Shown here piece after piece: positions 33,240-46,392 of a DNA stretch of 64,000 bases. This DNA is from Sclerodactyla briareus. Taxonomy: Eukaryota > Echinodermata > Holothuroidea > Dendrochirotida > Sclerodactylidae. The stretch spans positions 372,001-436,000 of the forward strand of contig JAODTK010001344.1 in NCBI GenBank assembly GCA_026419785.1, read 5' to 3'. Position 1 is the stretch's first letter. The number at the start of each line of letters is the position of its first letter. The notes beneath the pieces were generated by a model, which did not search any database, was not told where the DNA came from, and was given only the letters and a program-made list of their open reading frames with translations. The translations under genes were made by a program, and so were the position numbers.

Positions 33240-33960
33240 AGAGTCAATATCGGCAATTTCACACAGTGGCCCATTTTGCCCCTTTGATGACCTTTGACCT
33301 CGACCTCCACATGGTCGAAGATGTCCCAAAGGTCAATGAACAATGGGTCCGGGTTTGGTCAACATCCATCAAAGAATGACTGTTCTGTGGTCTGTGATGC
33401 TCTTTTTCATAAGATATTACTGTATTAACCCTAACGGCACTATAGGAGAATCATGACGTTGCATTCAAAATCTGCCCCCCCAACAAGCTGAAAAGAGCAT
33501 TTCCAAAGGAACATTATGACACTATGAAAGAAAATCCAATGTGCTTTTTGGGAGGAGAAACATTCTGAATTTTTTTGGGGGGCCAAAAGGCAATTTCACA
33601 CATTGGCCTATTGTGCCCTTTCAATGACCTTGATTTCACAGGGTCAAAGATGTCTCAAATATCAATGAAACAACATTGGGGCCAAGTTTGGTCAATATCA
33701 TCAACAGAATCCGTATTGCTTCTTTTCAACTAATGTTACTGTTTTAACACTATCGGAACTATAAGACGTTGCATCCAAAAATTGGTGAACAAGCTGAAAG
33801 GATCACCACCCAAGGAACATCAAGTTTTCAGGATAATATAATGTACTTTGTAGGAGATACATGTTGATATTTCACACATAATGACCAATTGCCCCTTAAA
33901 TGACCTTTGACCTTGTACTTCACAAGTTTGGTTGACATCAATCGAAGAATGTCCTCATTA
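33240..33960. repeat. Tandem array, ~300-340-bp unit, with DR1-like motifs
   Basis: Units start near 33252, 33590 and 33866 with GCAATTTCACACA.TGGCC. They contain ATGACCTTTGACCT, GTTTGGTCAA, TTACTGT.TTAAC and CAAGCTGAAA. TGACCTTTGACCT at 33288-33300 and 33901-33913 is a direct repeat of TGACCT with 1-nt spacing. Bases 32670-33230 contain no recognised gene. Confidence 0.7.
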
Positions 33961-35850
33961 ATGACCTCACCCTCCCCATTGGCAAATCAGTACAATTTAT
34001 AGGCCCTAGACACATTATGCTGCAATCTTTGCTGAATACAGCTGCAAAACCTCTTGAACTCAAGAAGAGTTTCTGTTAAAAGCTTAACTGGTCACTTGGG
34101 GGGAGGGGTCTGACCCCAAACCCCCCCCCCCCCCCGTGGGTACGCCACTGGGAGAGAGAGAATTCCCCCTCCCGCATCTCATGCAGGTCTTCGCCACTGT
34201 GTATGTGTGGCCGTGTGCCCGAAACTCTGGCGGTTGTGGCACTGTGTCGGGGATCTTCTCGGTGGTACGAATAAAACAACTCGGTGGGGACGGGCGCTGA
34301 CTGACTGTATAACGGGGGTCCAAGTCGTGTGGACTCGTAGTCTCGTTGAGGTGGTTGGAATGAACTTTATTTACCACTTTGGTGATTGGCGAACTTGTGC
34401 CCATTGCAAAAAGTCACCTAACACTGGTGGCAATTGTCTTCGGCGAATTGATTCGCTCGAGTTCCTCGTTGGATAGGGCGATGTTTACGTTGATGAGAAG
34501 CGCTCGCAATGCCGAAGGAATTGACCAGCAAGATCAAGATCATTTCTGAACTCTTCAGGGGGTACAAATCTAGTCTTCAAAATGGCCACTCGTGGCACTG
34601 AGAGAACGCATTTCAATCATCTCGCGGCATAATTGGAGGACAATGCATGATGCTTTTATGAAGTTTATAGGACCTTCCATTACGGAGTAATAGTCCTTTG
34701 AAGTTTGTGTATTGTGAAGCAGTGTATGCGCAAGATCGCGAACGGCATCCCAGCATGCAATAATAAATGAGGTATACATGCACAAACCCTGCGAACATTT
34801 TTTGTTTTTCTATTGAAATTCAAACATTAAATTCACTTCGAAAAGCATTTAGTCTATGGAAGAGGATGGCTGTTTAGTGGGTTGGTAGGTGTTGATGGTT
34901 ACTTTGTGTAGAGAAAGGACAACAGAACTTCTGCTAAAATGTTGACTATTCAAACAAAATGAACAAAATAAAAAAAATAAAAAATTTTCCTATGTTAATG
35001 TTTGACGTCATGCGTTATCGTGCAATTGGGATTCTTCCCAATATCTCTGCTTAATGCCCAAAATGGTTGAAGGTCGATAACTCCAGATAGGAACATCGTA
35101 ATGAATTTTCCAATATCACGATATACCCCTTTGTTGTATCCAACCGGCAAGTTGCCTTGAGTATATACACGATCATCAGAAGGTACGTATTGACCGTCTG
35201 GCAAGCCCCGTTGCGACAGGCATGGCTAAATTCATTGGCGAACGCAGGGAAGGTTTGGAGTTCATAACGCCTTGACCCATGTGACCAATCAATTTTCAAC
35301 ACAAAAGAAGCCACATGCGTACGTAGTGATTTCTCGCCAAATGCCACTTCTTTAACAAGATAAGACTTTCATGATGCACCTAAAATCGGAAGGTGTATTC
35401 CTACAGACATAGCAGAATAATTAAACGAATACCACACATCCACACGTCCGGATTGTGTTTCAATTTGAGTTTCCAGTTATACGCCCCTTCCTTTGGCCAT
35501 TAGATAACATTCAAAGTAATAGCTTGTGCCCCTAATCCCTTCTTCCCAGGAATGGTGGGGGTTTCTTTCTGCTTATACTGGTGATTGATATCACCATGTA
35601 CACTGATGGATATTATATGTATTTTTGAACAGCTTGTTCACTCCAAGATTGAAATGAGTATGGCAAAAAGTATAATGGTGTCATTTCCAATACCAAGCCA
35701 TATTGAGTGTGTACATGAAAAGTTGTGTCCAGTGGTAGCCACACAGACGAACAACCTTCCTTTACACTATGCTCTGGTATGCTTTCATGCCGAAAAGTCA
35801 AAGTCAAACATGAAATTTTCTCAGTGATTACATACTCCCCCTTCGGGGAT
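33961..35850. other. Unassigned intergenic stretch
   Basis: No gene recognised. Open frames at 34084-34404 (minus) and 34207-34476 (plus) overlap each other and have no domain I know. A C run at 34119-34133 looks inflated. Confidence 0.5.
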
Positions 35851-36019
35851 AATTATGGTTTTGGCTTCGCCGTCTCCGTCCGCCGCGTCCAGCGTCCGCC
35901 GCGTTGCCTTGTTAGGCGCAATAACAACCTCCAACACTTTGTCCGTTTGAGGCCGAAACAACCCAATGTCCCGCCCTAGAGAATCTCAGATGGTTCGATG
36001 GTTCGAAAGTGGATGTCGC

Positions 36020-36525
36020 CGCTCTGCAGGTCAGCTAATTGCATAATTTTGCTCAATTTTCAAAAGTTGGTCGGATTTCCACGAAACTGGTATGTGGGGA
36101 CTTGTTTGGTCCCGAAATAAGTGAATGTCATTTCAATGTCACCAGAGTCCAAATTTTACGGCGAGTTACAAAAGTTTTGTCGTATTTCAATGAAATTTTG
36201 GTAGGTGTGACGAGGTTTTGGTCCCGAAAATATGGAGGACATTCGGGGTCAATCAGAGGTCAAAGTCACGCTAAATTGCACAATTGCGCATTTTTCGGAG
36301 TTGGTTTGATTTCACGAAACTTGGTCGGTGGGGACTATATCGGTCCTGCAAGAAGTGAGGTCATTTCAAGGTCACCAGCGTCAAAATTCCTATATCGAAA
36401 GTTTGTCGGATTTCGATGAAATTTAGGTGTGGACGATGTTTGGTCCCGAAAAAAGGGGAGGACATTAGGGTCGTCAATGTCAAGTCACGCTAATTGCCCA
36501 ATTTGCGCATTTTTCGGTTCGGTTT
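36020..36525. repeat. TTTGCATAATTT-family array, ~240-bp higher unit
   Basis: Alternating ~120-bp subunits with GGATTTC.ACGAAACT.GGT, TTTGGTCCCGAAA, GACATTCGGGGTC and GCTAATTGC.CAATTTGCGCATTTTTCGG. They are preceded by a GTCCGCC-rich segment at 35873-35905 that often precedes this family. Confidence 0.65.
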
Positions 36526-36529
36526 TTGT

Positions 36530-36782
36530 CCGGTGTACTGGACTGCTTAGCAAGGTGCTCGCCTCCACTACTACTCCCTACCCAGGGTTCATTGGGGACC
36601 TGCGAGTAACTGAGCACAACCGCACCCTTGGGCAGGCCATTTCCTCTCCGGGAGTTGGTCAGAGTGCGTACCGTGTTCCAATGGCCATGGAAAGTGACAT
36701 GTAAAGCGCTTTCAATTTGAGACTACATTTGCGGGAAAATTGCACTATATAAGAGCTAATCATTATCAATTATTATTCAATA
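36530..36782 (+). mobile_element. tRNA-headed SINE with LINE-type tail
   Basis: The head has TTAGCAAGGTGCTCGCCTCC and the B-box-like CAGGGTTCATT. The tail is GTAAAGCGCTTT...TGCACTATATAAGAGCTAAT with ATTATCAATTATTATT, a 3' end shared by many animal LINE/SINE pairs. The head-tail order supports a SINE of about 250 bp. Confidence 0.65.
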
Positions 36783-36914
36783 ATGCATCCTCCATGGCAA
36801 ACTAAATATAACCATCTCACGTTCACCAACTGATCGCGAGGTGGGGATTACACGTTTGCGTTTACCCTCCTCATTGTCTATTTTAAAGCTGTTTCATTCA
36901 TTCATCAACGAACA

Positions 36915-37210
36915 CACCCTTTTCATCGGACATTGCGGGAATAGCGTGTGATACGCAAGTGTTTTAGTACGTCCAGTGCAAGCATTGACTCGGTTTTTGG
37001 AACGATACTAGTCTGGGTGTCACGAAAATGATCCCGAAGTGACAAGGTCTTAGGTCACATGATATCGAAAGGTCAAATGATGTCAAGTAGGTCACCATAG
37101 GTAGTTTCACGCTAGACAAACAAAACTCTATTACATAACATTGCTCTGAAAATATTTCCTTGCCAGTATATAGAAGATTGCCCTATAGTGACTTTCAATG
37201 ACCTTGACCC
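36915..37210. repeat. Diverged unit of the 19960 tandem family
   Basis: CATTGCGGGAATAGCGTGTGATACGCAAGTGTT, GTGACAAGGTCTTAGGTCACATGAT and GTCACCATAGGTAGTTTCACGCTAGA correspond to the 19982-20680 units. 37210-38820 is unassigned. It contains a pure A25 run at 37783-37807. Confidence 0.55.
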
Positions 37211-38859
37211 TGACACCACCACAATTCTCGCCAATTTACAACCCACATACCTAAATAACTATAACAGATACCTGCCTTCATTAGATTTAAATCGTGCTGA
37301 CACGATATTTCACGCACTTTGCCCTGTCGTGACCTTAAACCATAGGGTTCATCCTCCTCCCCATATGCACCCACGTTCCTAATTTGAACTTGATACCTTT
37401 ATCGTCTTGTTCGATATCGTGGCTGACAAGGGGTGTCACCCCCACGGAAACACACACAACGCAACACACATACGCCGCACAGTCATGTACATTGACTGCA
37501 TAGATTTCTTTCCGTCTTGCTGTTAAGACGATATTCTCAGCCCTTCCTTTGAACCGGATTGTCTTCATCTGTCTATACAAAACAATATGGAGCCGCCGCT
37601 GGACTTAAATAACTTTGGCCGACAACGACTGTCCGATGATGCCAAATACGCCGAGATTACGAGTGTTTTCGTGATGGCGCACTGCAGCAATTCCGTGTAT
37701 ATACTACACAGGCAGCACGGAATATAGCATCGATCTTCCTTAATTAACACAGACATAAGATTCCTTTTGCTTTCGGCAAGGAAAAAAAAAAAAAAAAAAA
37801 AAAAAAACGTCTTGATAGCTGCGGACGTCAAAATTCCCTGTGGCGAATACACTGCATATGTTTCTTCACCAATCACATTTATTGTTTGTGTCACTTTCAA
37901 TTGACCTTTACTGACATCTTCATGATAAATTGCCAGCTATGTGGGCCCAGCAAAAATACCCACTAACTCATTCCTAGGCCTGTAATTAGCTATATGTACC
38001 CCACCAAACTCTATTGTAACCCCACCGGGTCCTACTAAAGACTGCCACGGGGACTAGCCCAGGCAAATGCCTTTTTCCGGGCATCTGATGGTCTCGAAAT
38101 CCAAAATGTCCGCTAGGCTACGCGCCAACGAATGTGGCGCTTGCGTTGGGATAGTAATTCGTACAGTCACCCCCCCCAAGAACACAAAATCTACGCCACT
38201 GTCGAGCAGTGTCACAATACTGAGTACTTATGCCGAGTGGTGGTTTCATTTGCTACACAATGTTTAGAGTTAAATCACATCCGGTTGACTGTGATGGCAA
38301 ATATTGTTTATAAAAGTTAATGACAACACTTTCCTTAGGAGTGTCATGGAATTACAGTCGGCCTAATCCATACGGTAGATTTTTGTGGCGTCTAGGGTCA
38401 TAGGACTACTGACTCGCGCCAGGCGAGATGGTTGGATTGCCTACCGGCAGTTGTGGGGCCTATTGTAGAGTATGTAAGGAAGCGGAGATTTGTTCTATAG
38501 GGGGGAGCCTCCGGAGGACCCTTCTCGCCCATCCCCACCGGCCGTCCTTTCAGTACTCCCCTTTTTTCGCTTTTATTTATAAAGCAATTATAATCATTTC
38601 ACTCACTCGAAACGGATGTAGAACTATCCCGAAAACAAAACAGTTTGTCCATGTGTCAGAATGATCGAACAAACCATTAACTAACAAATTGATTACAATT
38701 TGCTTCAATGTTCCTTTAATAATCGAGTGAGTAGGCTGAAGGAAAAGCCCCCCCCCCGCCCGTCGGTTCATTGACGGTCATTCTCATCATCTCCATCGGC
38801 TTTGTAATACCCCCCGACCAAGAATATGCGGCCGTCAATGTCTATGTGCACTCGTCGGC

Positions 38860-38995
38860 AATCCCATTTCCACGGCCGGGCAGTCTTTCAGTACACACAC
38901 CGGGCAGTCTTCTTCAATCAACTCCCGGTCATCTTAGCACGCACCGGCAGTCAGCACGCACCGGCGTCTTTTGCCACCGGGCATTCCCAGGTCGT
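38860..38995. repeat. Short-motif repeat around CACCGGGCAGTC
   Basis: Variants of CCGGGCAGTCTT and GCACGCACCGGCAGTC recur five or six times at irregular 15-40-bp spacing. No coding interpretation. Confidence 0.45.
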
Positions 38996-39223
38996 CTTTA
39001 GTAGGACCGCCCGCAAACCCTTAGGCCTGTAACAGTGACAGTGGAAATCCCCCATTCCCTGTAATTCCAGCCACTCAGTGCCGACAGACAAATTAAACAG
39101 TCCCCCGGCCCTAATATCGCAGTCAGGCATGCAAGCTGAGGTAATAATGTAACAAACCACTCTCACAGAGCGTTCAATGGGAAGGGCTGTGGGTAGGACA
39201 AATTGGATGGGGTATAATTGAAG

Positions 39224-40350
39224 TGGATTCAAATCTAATCACACTATGCGAACAAAAATGTAACTCCTAGCCTGATGTGACAATACTCCGTCCACCCACA
39301 AGTCTCAACCTGATCGATGTACGTTTCAGAAGTTACAATGAACGTGACGAACCCGGAAACGAACAAAACGAAAACGAATAACAGACGAAAGAACGGAAAG
39401 ACATGATGACTTGAAGGTGCTTATCCGCAGCTAAAAACGCTTTTTCACTGTTCAGTAGACGTTCAGACAGCTGTATTAGGTAATTAATGAACATATAGCA
39501 TTGTTGGGGGCTGGGGCCCCATAAATTGCCTTTGCCAATGAGCCAGTTTTAGTTCTTAGTGGCATGTCACCAAGAACAGTTCGCGGGAATAGGACAAGAC
39601 TCAGTCAGGTCCCCCATAGCATATTGTTACGGCTTATTTGAAACTGTCACCACGATTCGAGACGCAATCAATTCATCCCATGCTTCGCTGTTATCGTTGT
39701 TAAGTATGCGGGGGAAGGGAAAGGGAAATCTGGGAACGTTTGTGTTGGCAGGATTCATTATTTTTGGGAGGGGAGTTCGAAAGACGTTCTACACAGTGTA
39801 CCGTCGTTCAATGTTGAACTACGGTCATTCCCCTATGAACTTTCACACATAAATATATCTCATTAACGTTACCTCGAAATGTTCTTTAGGGAGGATTGAA
39901 AATAAGAAGCGACACTTCCCTTGGTCTTGACCTCTACCCTGGATTCAATTGAATTATATCGAACTATGCAGACAAAAAAAAAAAATGAACTCAGGGGGGA
40001 CTCAGCTAGCAGTGGCCATGCGGGCATCCACCCTCCAAGTTTCATCCTGATTCCATGTACGGGCAGAAGTTACGAATGAAGACTTTATTGGGGTTAATTA
40101 GTTGGATATAATGAAATTTCATCAATTATGAAAACAAAAATGTTACTCAGCCTAGCCAGTGGCATGCACCATCCACCAACCAAGTTTCAAACTGATCCCA
40201 TGTACGGTAAGCAGTTACGAATGAACGTGACGAACAGAATGGACGAACCAACGAACGAAAACTAACGGATGAAATGAACCAACGAAACGAACGGACGGAG
40301 AGAGACATGATGACGTGTAGAGCTGTTACCCGCAGCTGAAAACACGTTTA
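39224..40350. repeat. Three related units with GAACGAAC/GGACGG core
   Basis: Units near 39230, 39960 and 40118 share ATG.GAACAAAAATGTTACTC, CC.AGTTTCA.CCTGAT.CCATGTACGG and AGTTACGAATGAACGTGACGAAC. Two share a GAAC-rich tract and ACATGATGACG....TTATCCGCAGCTGAAAACGC.TTT. The family is unknown. Confidence 0.6.
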
Positions 40351-41640
40351 CGTAGGTCTGTGGTTGATTTAAACGAGTGAAATAGCGCACTATGCTGGGG
40401 TGAGTGTTACCCAGACTATTGAGTTAGTTAGCACCATAGAATTAAACATTATTTCTATGGGTCGGCCACCTCAAGTAAAAAATGAATATGTATCAGTGGC
40501 ACTACCCATGTGTTGCAACCATGGAGCTATTATATTAACTGGAGAGGACATCAGGCGCCGTGTATGTGTGCCCGGTCATTTCAGTCAGAGAACACAACGG
40601 CAACGTTGAGGAGGCACTATTGTGTGTAAATCGTGCAATACATTCAGTTTGTTTAATCTTATCGCGAATTCCTCGACCATAGACCACCGAAAATACCTTG
40701 GTGCTCCATAGTACGGATAGTGGTAAACCATCAGTTGCAAGATTCTGCAACATCATCAGTGAGTGTTACCCTGTTTCAGGAAAACGCGGGAAATCAGTGT
40801 CTATTACGGAAGCCACAGAAACAACATGAATAATCCGGGAATACGAATTCGATTGCGTATGGCAGAAACACCATCTAGGAGTAAGGTACGACAACACGGA
40901 GTGAGTGAACTAGAGCTAATAATGTGAGGCTCGAATCTGAGGAAGGCTGGTCAAAGGATCATATTTAATTCTACGACGAGAAATGCGAATCTTGTTAGCC
41001 TGAATGCCATGTCACTATAACACCACTGTCCGTGAGGGCGCTGTTTGCTATAGCAACGCGGCTCCACACTGACTTCGGGTTTGTATAGGAGTTTCAGTAC
41101 CGGCAGACGGGGCATGGTTGCAAAATCGAGTAGAGATATCACATTTCAATTCAAACAGAAGATGGGGCCTAGCCTAGCTAATGTCGCGCTGTGTTATGCA
41201 TGTTGTAGGCTACGAACTGTAACTTCATCCAGAGGCTTTGATGCAAGAGCTGAGTTAAGACACGTCTGGCAGCCAGAATTGCACGAAAGTTTCGTTCATC
41301 TGGTCACCACCTCTCATGGGTTATCAATTTCCAGATTTTGTTGACAGCGGCAAGAACAGACGTGAAACTAGAAAACGGTGTAGCCTCCCCAAGCACAGAC
41401 TGACAGAGCAATGTTGTAGTGCTAATTAAAAATGACACACAACTTGGCCAGTAACACTAACAGTAAACAGGTAAGGATACCAAGATTCGGTCAGTGGGTA
41501 TCGCCCAAATTATATTAATCGAATTTTCAAACACATGTTAACATACTCTCAGAGTCCTTATAGCCTGTATATTAAAGGGTTGGTTCATACCGATAGTTCA
41601 ACCTATCTGTAAGTTACTGCAACAAACTCCAAGGAGTCAA
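40351..41640. other. Unassigned stretch
   Basis: No recognised gene. ATGGCAGAAACACCATCTAGG at 40858 followed by AAGGTACG resembles a short first exon with a donor, but nothing downstream connects to it. Confidence 0.4.
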
Positions 41641-41654
41641 GGGGATATAACCGA

Positions 41655-44226
41655 CCTCCCTATGTTCAGACCGAAACAGAGTCAAAACATAGAGACGTTT
41701 TTATTCAGAAAAAATAGTCTATTTTCCGACCTCTCTATTATTATACGACCTCTCTATATTCCGACCGATCCCTATGCTATATTCTGATGGTCCGGCACAT
41801 AGGCCTATAGAGATATTCTTTTTATCCGGAAAGAATTGTCTCTAGCCTATGTTCCGACCTCTATATTCCGACATCCCTATGTCCGAATGGTCGGAATATA
41901 GAGACGTTTATTTCGAACAAAAATTGTCTGTGTTCCGACCGTCGGTGTTCCGACTGGTTCGGAACTGGTTGGAGCAGGAGTCTTTTTTAAACGATTAAAA
42001 ATCGTTCTTAGATTCCGACTGGTCGGAACATGAGATGTTTTTTTTAGTGACAAAGTGTCTTATGTTCCGGGGTCAGCCCGAGGAGAGTTTGGAGACCCGC
42101 GGACGGCGCGAGTCAGAAGAATAGGGGGCCATCGACCGGCGAGTCAGAAGGCACGGGAGTCAAGAAGGCCCTCCCAGTCGCTGTTGGCGAGTTGTAGGCT
42201 GGACACGGTTAGTGCCTGAGCAAAAACCGGTCGGTTTCGATTTGCTAACCGAGTCAATCCGGTTTTTCGGTTTTGACCGATGCTGTTCGATTGAACAGCA
42301 AACAAAAAGTATTTGCGCCTCGGTGGACGGACTTCTCCGTGAACCCCAAGCACGGTCCCGCCCAAGGGCGAGTGATAAAACCTTCAGGCACGACAGGCAT
42401 GGTATCCAGCTGAAAAGATATGTATATCCATTAGCATTATTTTAGGTACGAATTGTAATTCTAATCAAAACAATCATAAGAAAATAAGTCAGCATGATCT
42501 TGATATCGTGGGGTTCCATACTTCATCCAGTACGTGCCATTAATGATAAATCCAGCATTGTATCCCCTTCACGTTTATGTCTAGTACAATATTTCAGCCT
42601 GGGTAAATAAAGGACAATCTTTTCATGCAATACAGACGTTGTTCCATTATACTATGGGGGAATGAACAAATAATTGCAAATAAACCTGCCACCAGAGCAT
42701 CAGTACACGTGTCTTTCTTATTAAAACAGGCAACGTGGCTTGTCGCCGCACATACAGTACAAACAGATCGCTGTGCAATTAAAGGTGGAGCCCAAAGCCC
42801 CAAACCTAACTGGAATATTTAAGCACGAAAACTGAAGCACGGCACAGTCTAAATCAGCCCTAAAAACCACAGTCTGCGCTAAACCTTTGTAAATATGTCT
42901 TTCACCAATTGCCCAATATTACATTAATTCATTCATAGAATTGTACGCCCACACGAAAATACATAGCAGTATTGCGGATCGAAGTGGATCGACAATCGTT
43001 AATAAGTCAGTCCTTTTAGACACAGAGTCGTTAGAAATTCCATAGATGTTTATGTGTGTGCGATAAAAAGGTTTGCTGTCGGCGGCCTGTACCAAAATCA
43101 ATATGGGAGTGCCGCTTGGTGTTGGTAACGACGATACATTATCAGTGGAAGACTTGTCAGAAGCTAGTCAACAAGTAAGGAGGTGATGACCATGTGTTCC
43201 AAACAGGGCTATTTCTTGAAACTAGTGCAAACAGCATGAGCGAGTAGGCAAGAACATTAGCTTTGCATGCAGTTTTATTACGTTACCATAGAGCTGCGAT
43301 GTCCGTGGCGGCGGGTAAATTTGGCAAAATAATGAAAGTTACACAGCTCGCAACCACCGTGGGGCCAGGCCGTTGGCAGTTTATAAGTTTTCGACAGGTT
43401 GCGCAGTGAGTTGCGAAGTATGCGTCGGCTTGGATCGTCGAAATACCTACTTTGATTTTAGTACCGGTGTTGGATAGCTTCGGTAATTAATTCCGCAACA
43501 GCTGAATGTTGACACAATGGAAGCTGTCAACTTTAGTACACAGTGCTACAACGTTACACACTCCTGTGAGTTTGTTACCTTGTCATAAATGGAATAGTCC
43601 AAACTGAAATGGGCGTGGCTAACATCAACACCAAAGAAATACTTACATTCACTTACCTGTCTTGAAGGTGAGATAGTACAAGTTAGCACAATATGGGGAT
43701 ATGATGTACTTTATAGGCGATGGTAATGTAAAAGAAGGACAAACTAGAGACACAGCGTACTGAAATTGATAGGTTCTTATTAGATCACTACTATGATTTT
43801 AATTGCTGAAGGAAAGTACACTACTCCATCCCCAGTGACATTTCTTGAGTTACTATATGGCGGGCGTCAATGGCGTGTGCATAATTTACATGATTGTTTC
43901 AAAACCCTCAGGGCTCCGGGTCTGCCGCGCTAACCGAGTGTGGATGCGTGCAGATTTTCAATGACTCTCGGTTTCTAGCCTGATGTCAGGCGACTTCGGT
44001 TTTTTTTCACGCGTTGTACGGTTTTCGGTTTTCGCGCAAATTTCACAACCGAGTTAAACCGAACCGAGTCAATCCGGATTTTTCAGTTTAACCGAGTAAC
44101 CGTGCAGCCTTAGCGAGGTGGAAGAAACAGTAGGCTTCAGATTGGGAGGTGGGAACATAGGGAGGTGGGAACATAGGGAGGTCGAATATTGGGAGGTCGG
44201 AACCTAGGGGGGTCGGATATAGGGGT
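41655..44226. mobile_element. Foldback element with inverted GACCTCCCTATGTTCC arrays, split by a hAT-like element
   Basis: The left part (41655-42080) repeats CCGACCTCCCTATGTTC-type words. The right part (44140-44226) repeats the inverse, GGGAACATAGGGAGGTC. Terminal words ATATAACCGACCTCCCTATG and CCTAGGGGGGTCGGATATAG are inverse to each other. Removing the inserted 42195-44112 element leaves about 640 bp, with no coding sequence. Confidence 0.6.
42195..44112. mobile_element. Non-autonomous hAT-like element with 8-bp TSD
   Basis: Ends are TAGGCTGGACACGGTTAG and, inverted, TAAGGCTGCACGGTTAC. Flanks are GCGAGTTG (42187-42194) and GCGAGGTG (44113-44120), an 8-bp target-site duplication with one mismatch, as hAT transposases make. 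Subterminal CCGAGTCAATCCGG occurs at both ends. The 1.9-kb interior shows no transposase. Confidence 0.75.
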
Positions 44227-46300
44227 CAGTACCCCATGTAGACTGGAAACAGGACGTTTTTCCCCATTTCAATTTCACCCCACTAACGTGCTCGCCCCAC
44301 CCAAGTTCGCCCATTACAACTACAAGTACAAGAGGTACGTGCAGGTGCAGTCACAATTAGCTGGGTACATTGGATTTGGGCAGATGGAACGTAGCTAGTC
44401 CATTGAATTAGAGGATTGAGGCACACTGGTGACCTAGGAAATAGTAATTAATGTCACAACAAAAACATCAGTCATGACGATTCATAAAAAATGCCAGGCG
44501 CAGAGCGCCAAATTTGTGTAGGAAGTAGATGCCGGAAGACCGAGATTTACAAATTGTGGTGAATCTAACTAGACATTCTGGACAAATAAACTATTTGTCT
44601 TTGTTGGGAAAGTCCTGAATGGGGGGAATGTATGTCTGGACTCTTGAGTATAGACCGAGCTTCCTTTTCAAAAAAATTCTGAATGGTCACTGAAATTTCC
44701 AAAAATATGTTATAATTTTTGACAAATTTGGTGCTGAGGTATCCTGTACTCTAGGCAGCATTCCATGGGCCTTTTTTCATTATTTTTTTTTTTTATGGTG
44801 TAGGGCCTACTTGCCAAGCAGCGGGCCTAGTAATAGATATGGTTGTCAGGGTTAATGCGTACTGAGTGAATCAGAAAATGTTTTTTTTTTTTTTTTTTTG
44901 TTTTTCCCAGTGGGCTGTGACCATGCAATTCAATGAGGAAGAAGTACTATGTTTTACAGTGTTGCGTATGACACCTGCAAATCTGACACCGGCATCAGTA
45001 TACAGAGCTCTTGAACCAACGGTATTGAAAATTTAGGAGGCCCCACACTGACACCAGATAGGGTCGGACACCAACACCATATCAGACTAAGCCCTATTTT
45101 GCCATCATTTTTAAAAAAAGCTTAATGCTGAACACAGTGTCATGTTGTTCATGTGCTAGTGTAGTGTTTAGAATGTTTGGTAAGCATGTGCAGAGTATGA
45201 GCATATTGCAGAAGACGTGTTCGGTTAGTGTTCGATTCCTGAACACAATGCAAAGAAAGGTAACTTGCTAGTGTGGCAAGAGCCCGAGGAATCGTGAGGG
45301 GATCAGGAGGCGCGCTGAAATAACTGTGTGGTCTCTGGACACGACCCTCTGAACAAGGTGGGAACAATGCTGGGTGTATAGAGAGGTGTTAAAGTTGAGT
45401 GAAACTATATTGGATGATAGCAGTCCATGATTAGTCATTAAATGTGTATTATATATTACAAAGAATCTGAAATTTGGTTGAGTTTGGTGAATGGTTGCAA
45501 AGAGTGTTGTTAGTTTGAACCTGCCAGGTCACAAAGGCCCATCACTCAACTTGTGGGAGTCCCCAGGATTCGGTTTTCATTTTGAACAAGAACAGTTCTA
45601 CAAGTTTGATTGACAGCTCTTGTCAAGCTGCTAGTTGATAGTAAAATGCAGCCGCCAGCCGAGCAACAGATGTTGATGGACATATGGTAATGCCATGTGC
45701 CATTCTGGGTTACACTGCCAATTTGCATTAATGTGGGAGAGGCAAGGCCAGGGGCGGTATGCTAGTTTCTGTAATGCATTGCCATATGCTGCTTTCGTAT
45801 TATTATTTTTGGAATGTCTATTCAAAGCACTCGATCAAATCTACATTTTATCAAGGGAAATTATGTTAAGATTCGCATGATTATAACACAATGACACACA
45901 GCGTTGCATGCAATTTTGTGCCACATATGGGTATCTTGTTTGTGAAGAGCGGAGGTGGTATTCAGTTGATAAATTCAAAAGCAGGTAAACTTTTAATAGG
46001 CCCAGTGCAAGTTTTTATGAGGGATATCCTGGAATGTCATTCTCCAAGTTTGAAAAGGGTGAATATCTCTTTCCAATGGTGTATGGGTTGGCAAGACTGC
46101 GAACCTTACAACACCCACACTTCATCAGACAGGAACGTGTTAAACCGAAACACCTCTTTTACGGGAGCTACGCCCACACTTCTTTTCCTGAGGAGGGTAT
46201 GGGAAATCAAAGATATTCTTCATTTTGATGACTGAAACATACGTAGCAAAAGGGATCGAAGCAGGGACATTAGGTAAGTTGCAACTGTGGACCTGCATGG
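44227..46300. other. Unassigned stretch upstream of XPOT
   Basis: No gene or clear element. There are T and A runs near 44782 and 44880. Small open frames (for example 45891-46235) have no known domain. Confidence 0.45.
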
Positions 46301-46310
46301 TTTACCCCTA

Positions 46311-46392
46311 TCCCACATTAAGATTGCCACAAAGAGGCATCATTTCCTAATCCATTGTACCTGGTTGAAGGATTTGAAGAGACAAGAAGCTG
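46311..46392. mobile_element. Fragment of the 11335-type SINE body
   Basis: CCCACATTAAGATTGCCACAAAGAGGCAT with TGTACCTGGTTGAAGGATT parallels CCCACAGTTAACGGGTACCGCAAAGAGGCATT and TGTACCTGGTGAAGGATT at 11537-11605. The tRNA head and the A tail are absent. Confidence 0.55.

Noticed and set aside
34084..34476. Overlapping open frames on both strands (106 and 89 codons)
   Set aside because: Mutually exclusive, no recognised domain, and bordered by an inflated C run.
37783..37807. A25 run as the tail of a processed pseudogene
   Set aside because: No mRNA-like sequence or polyadenylation signal was recognised upstream, and no target duplication was seen.
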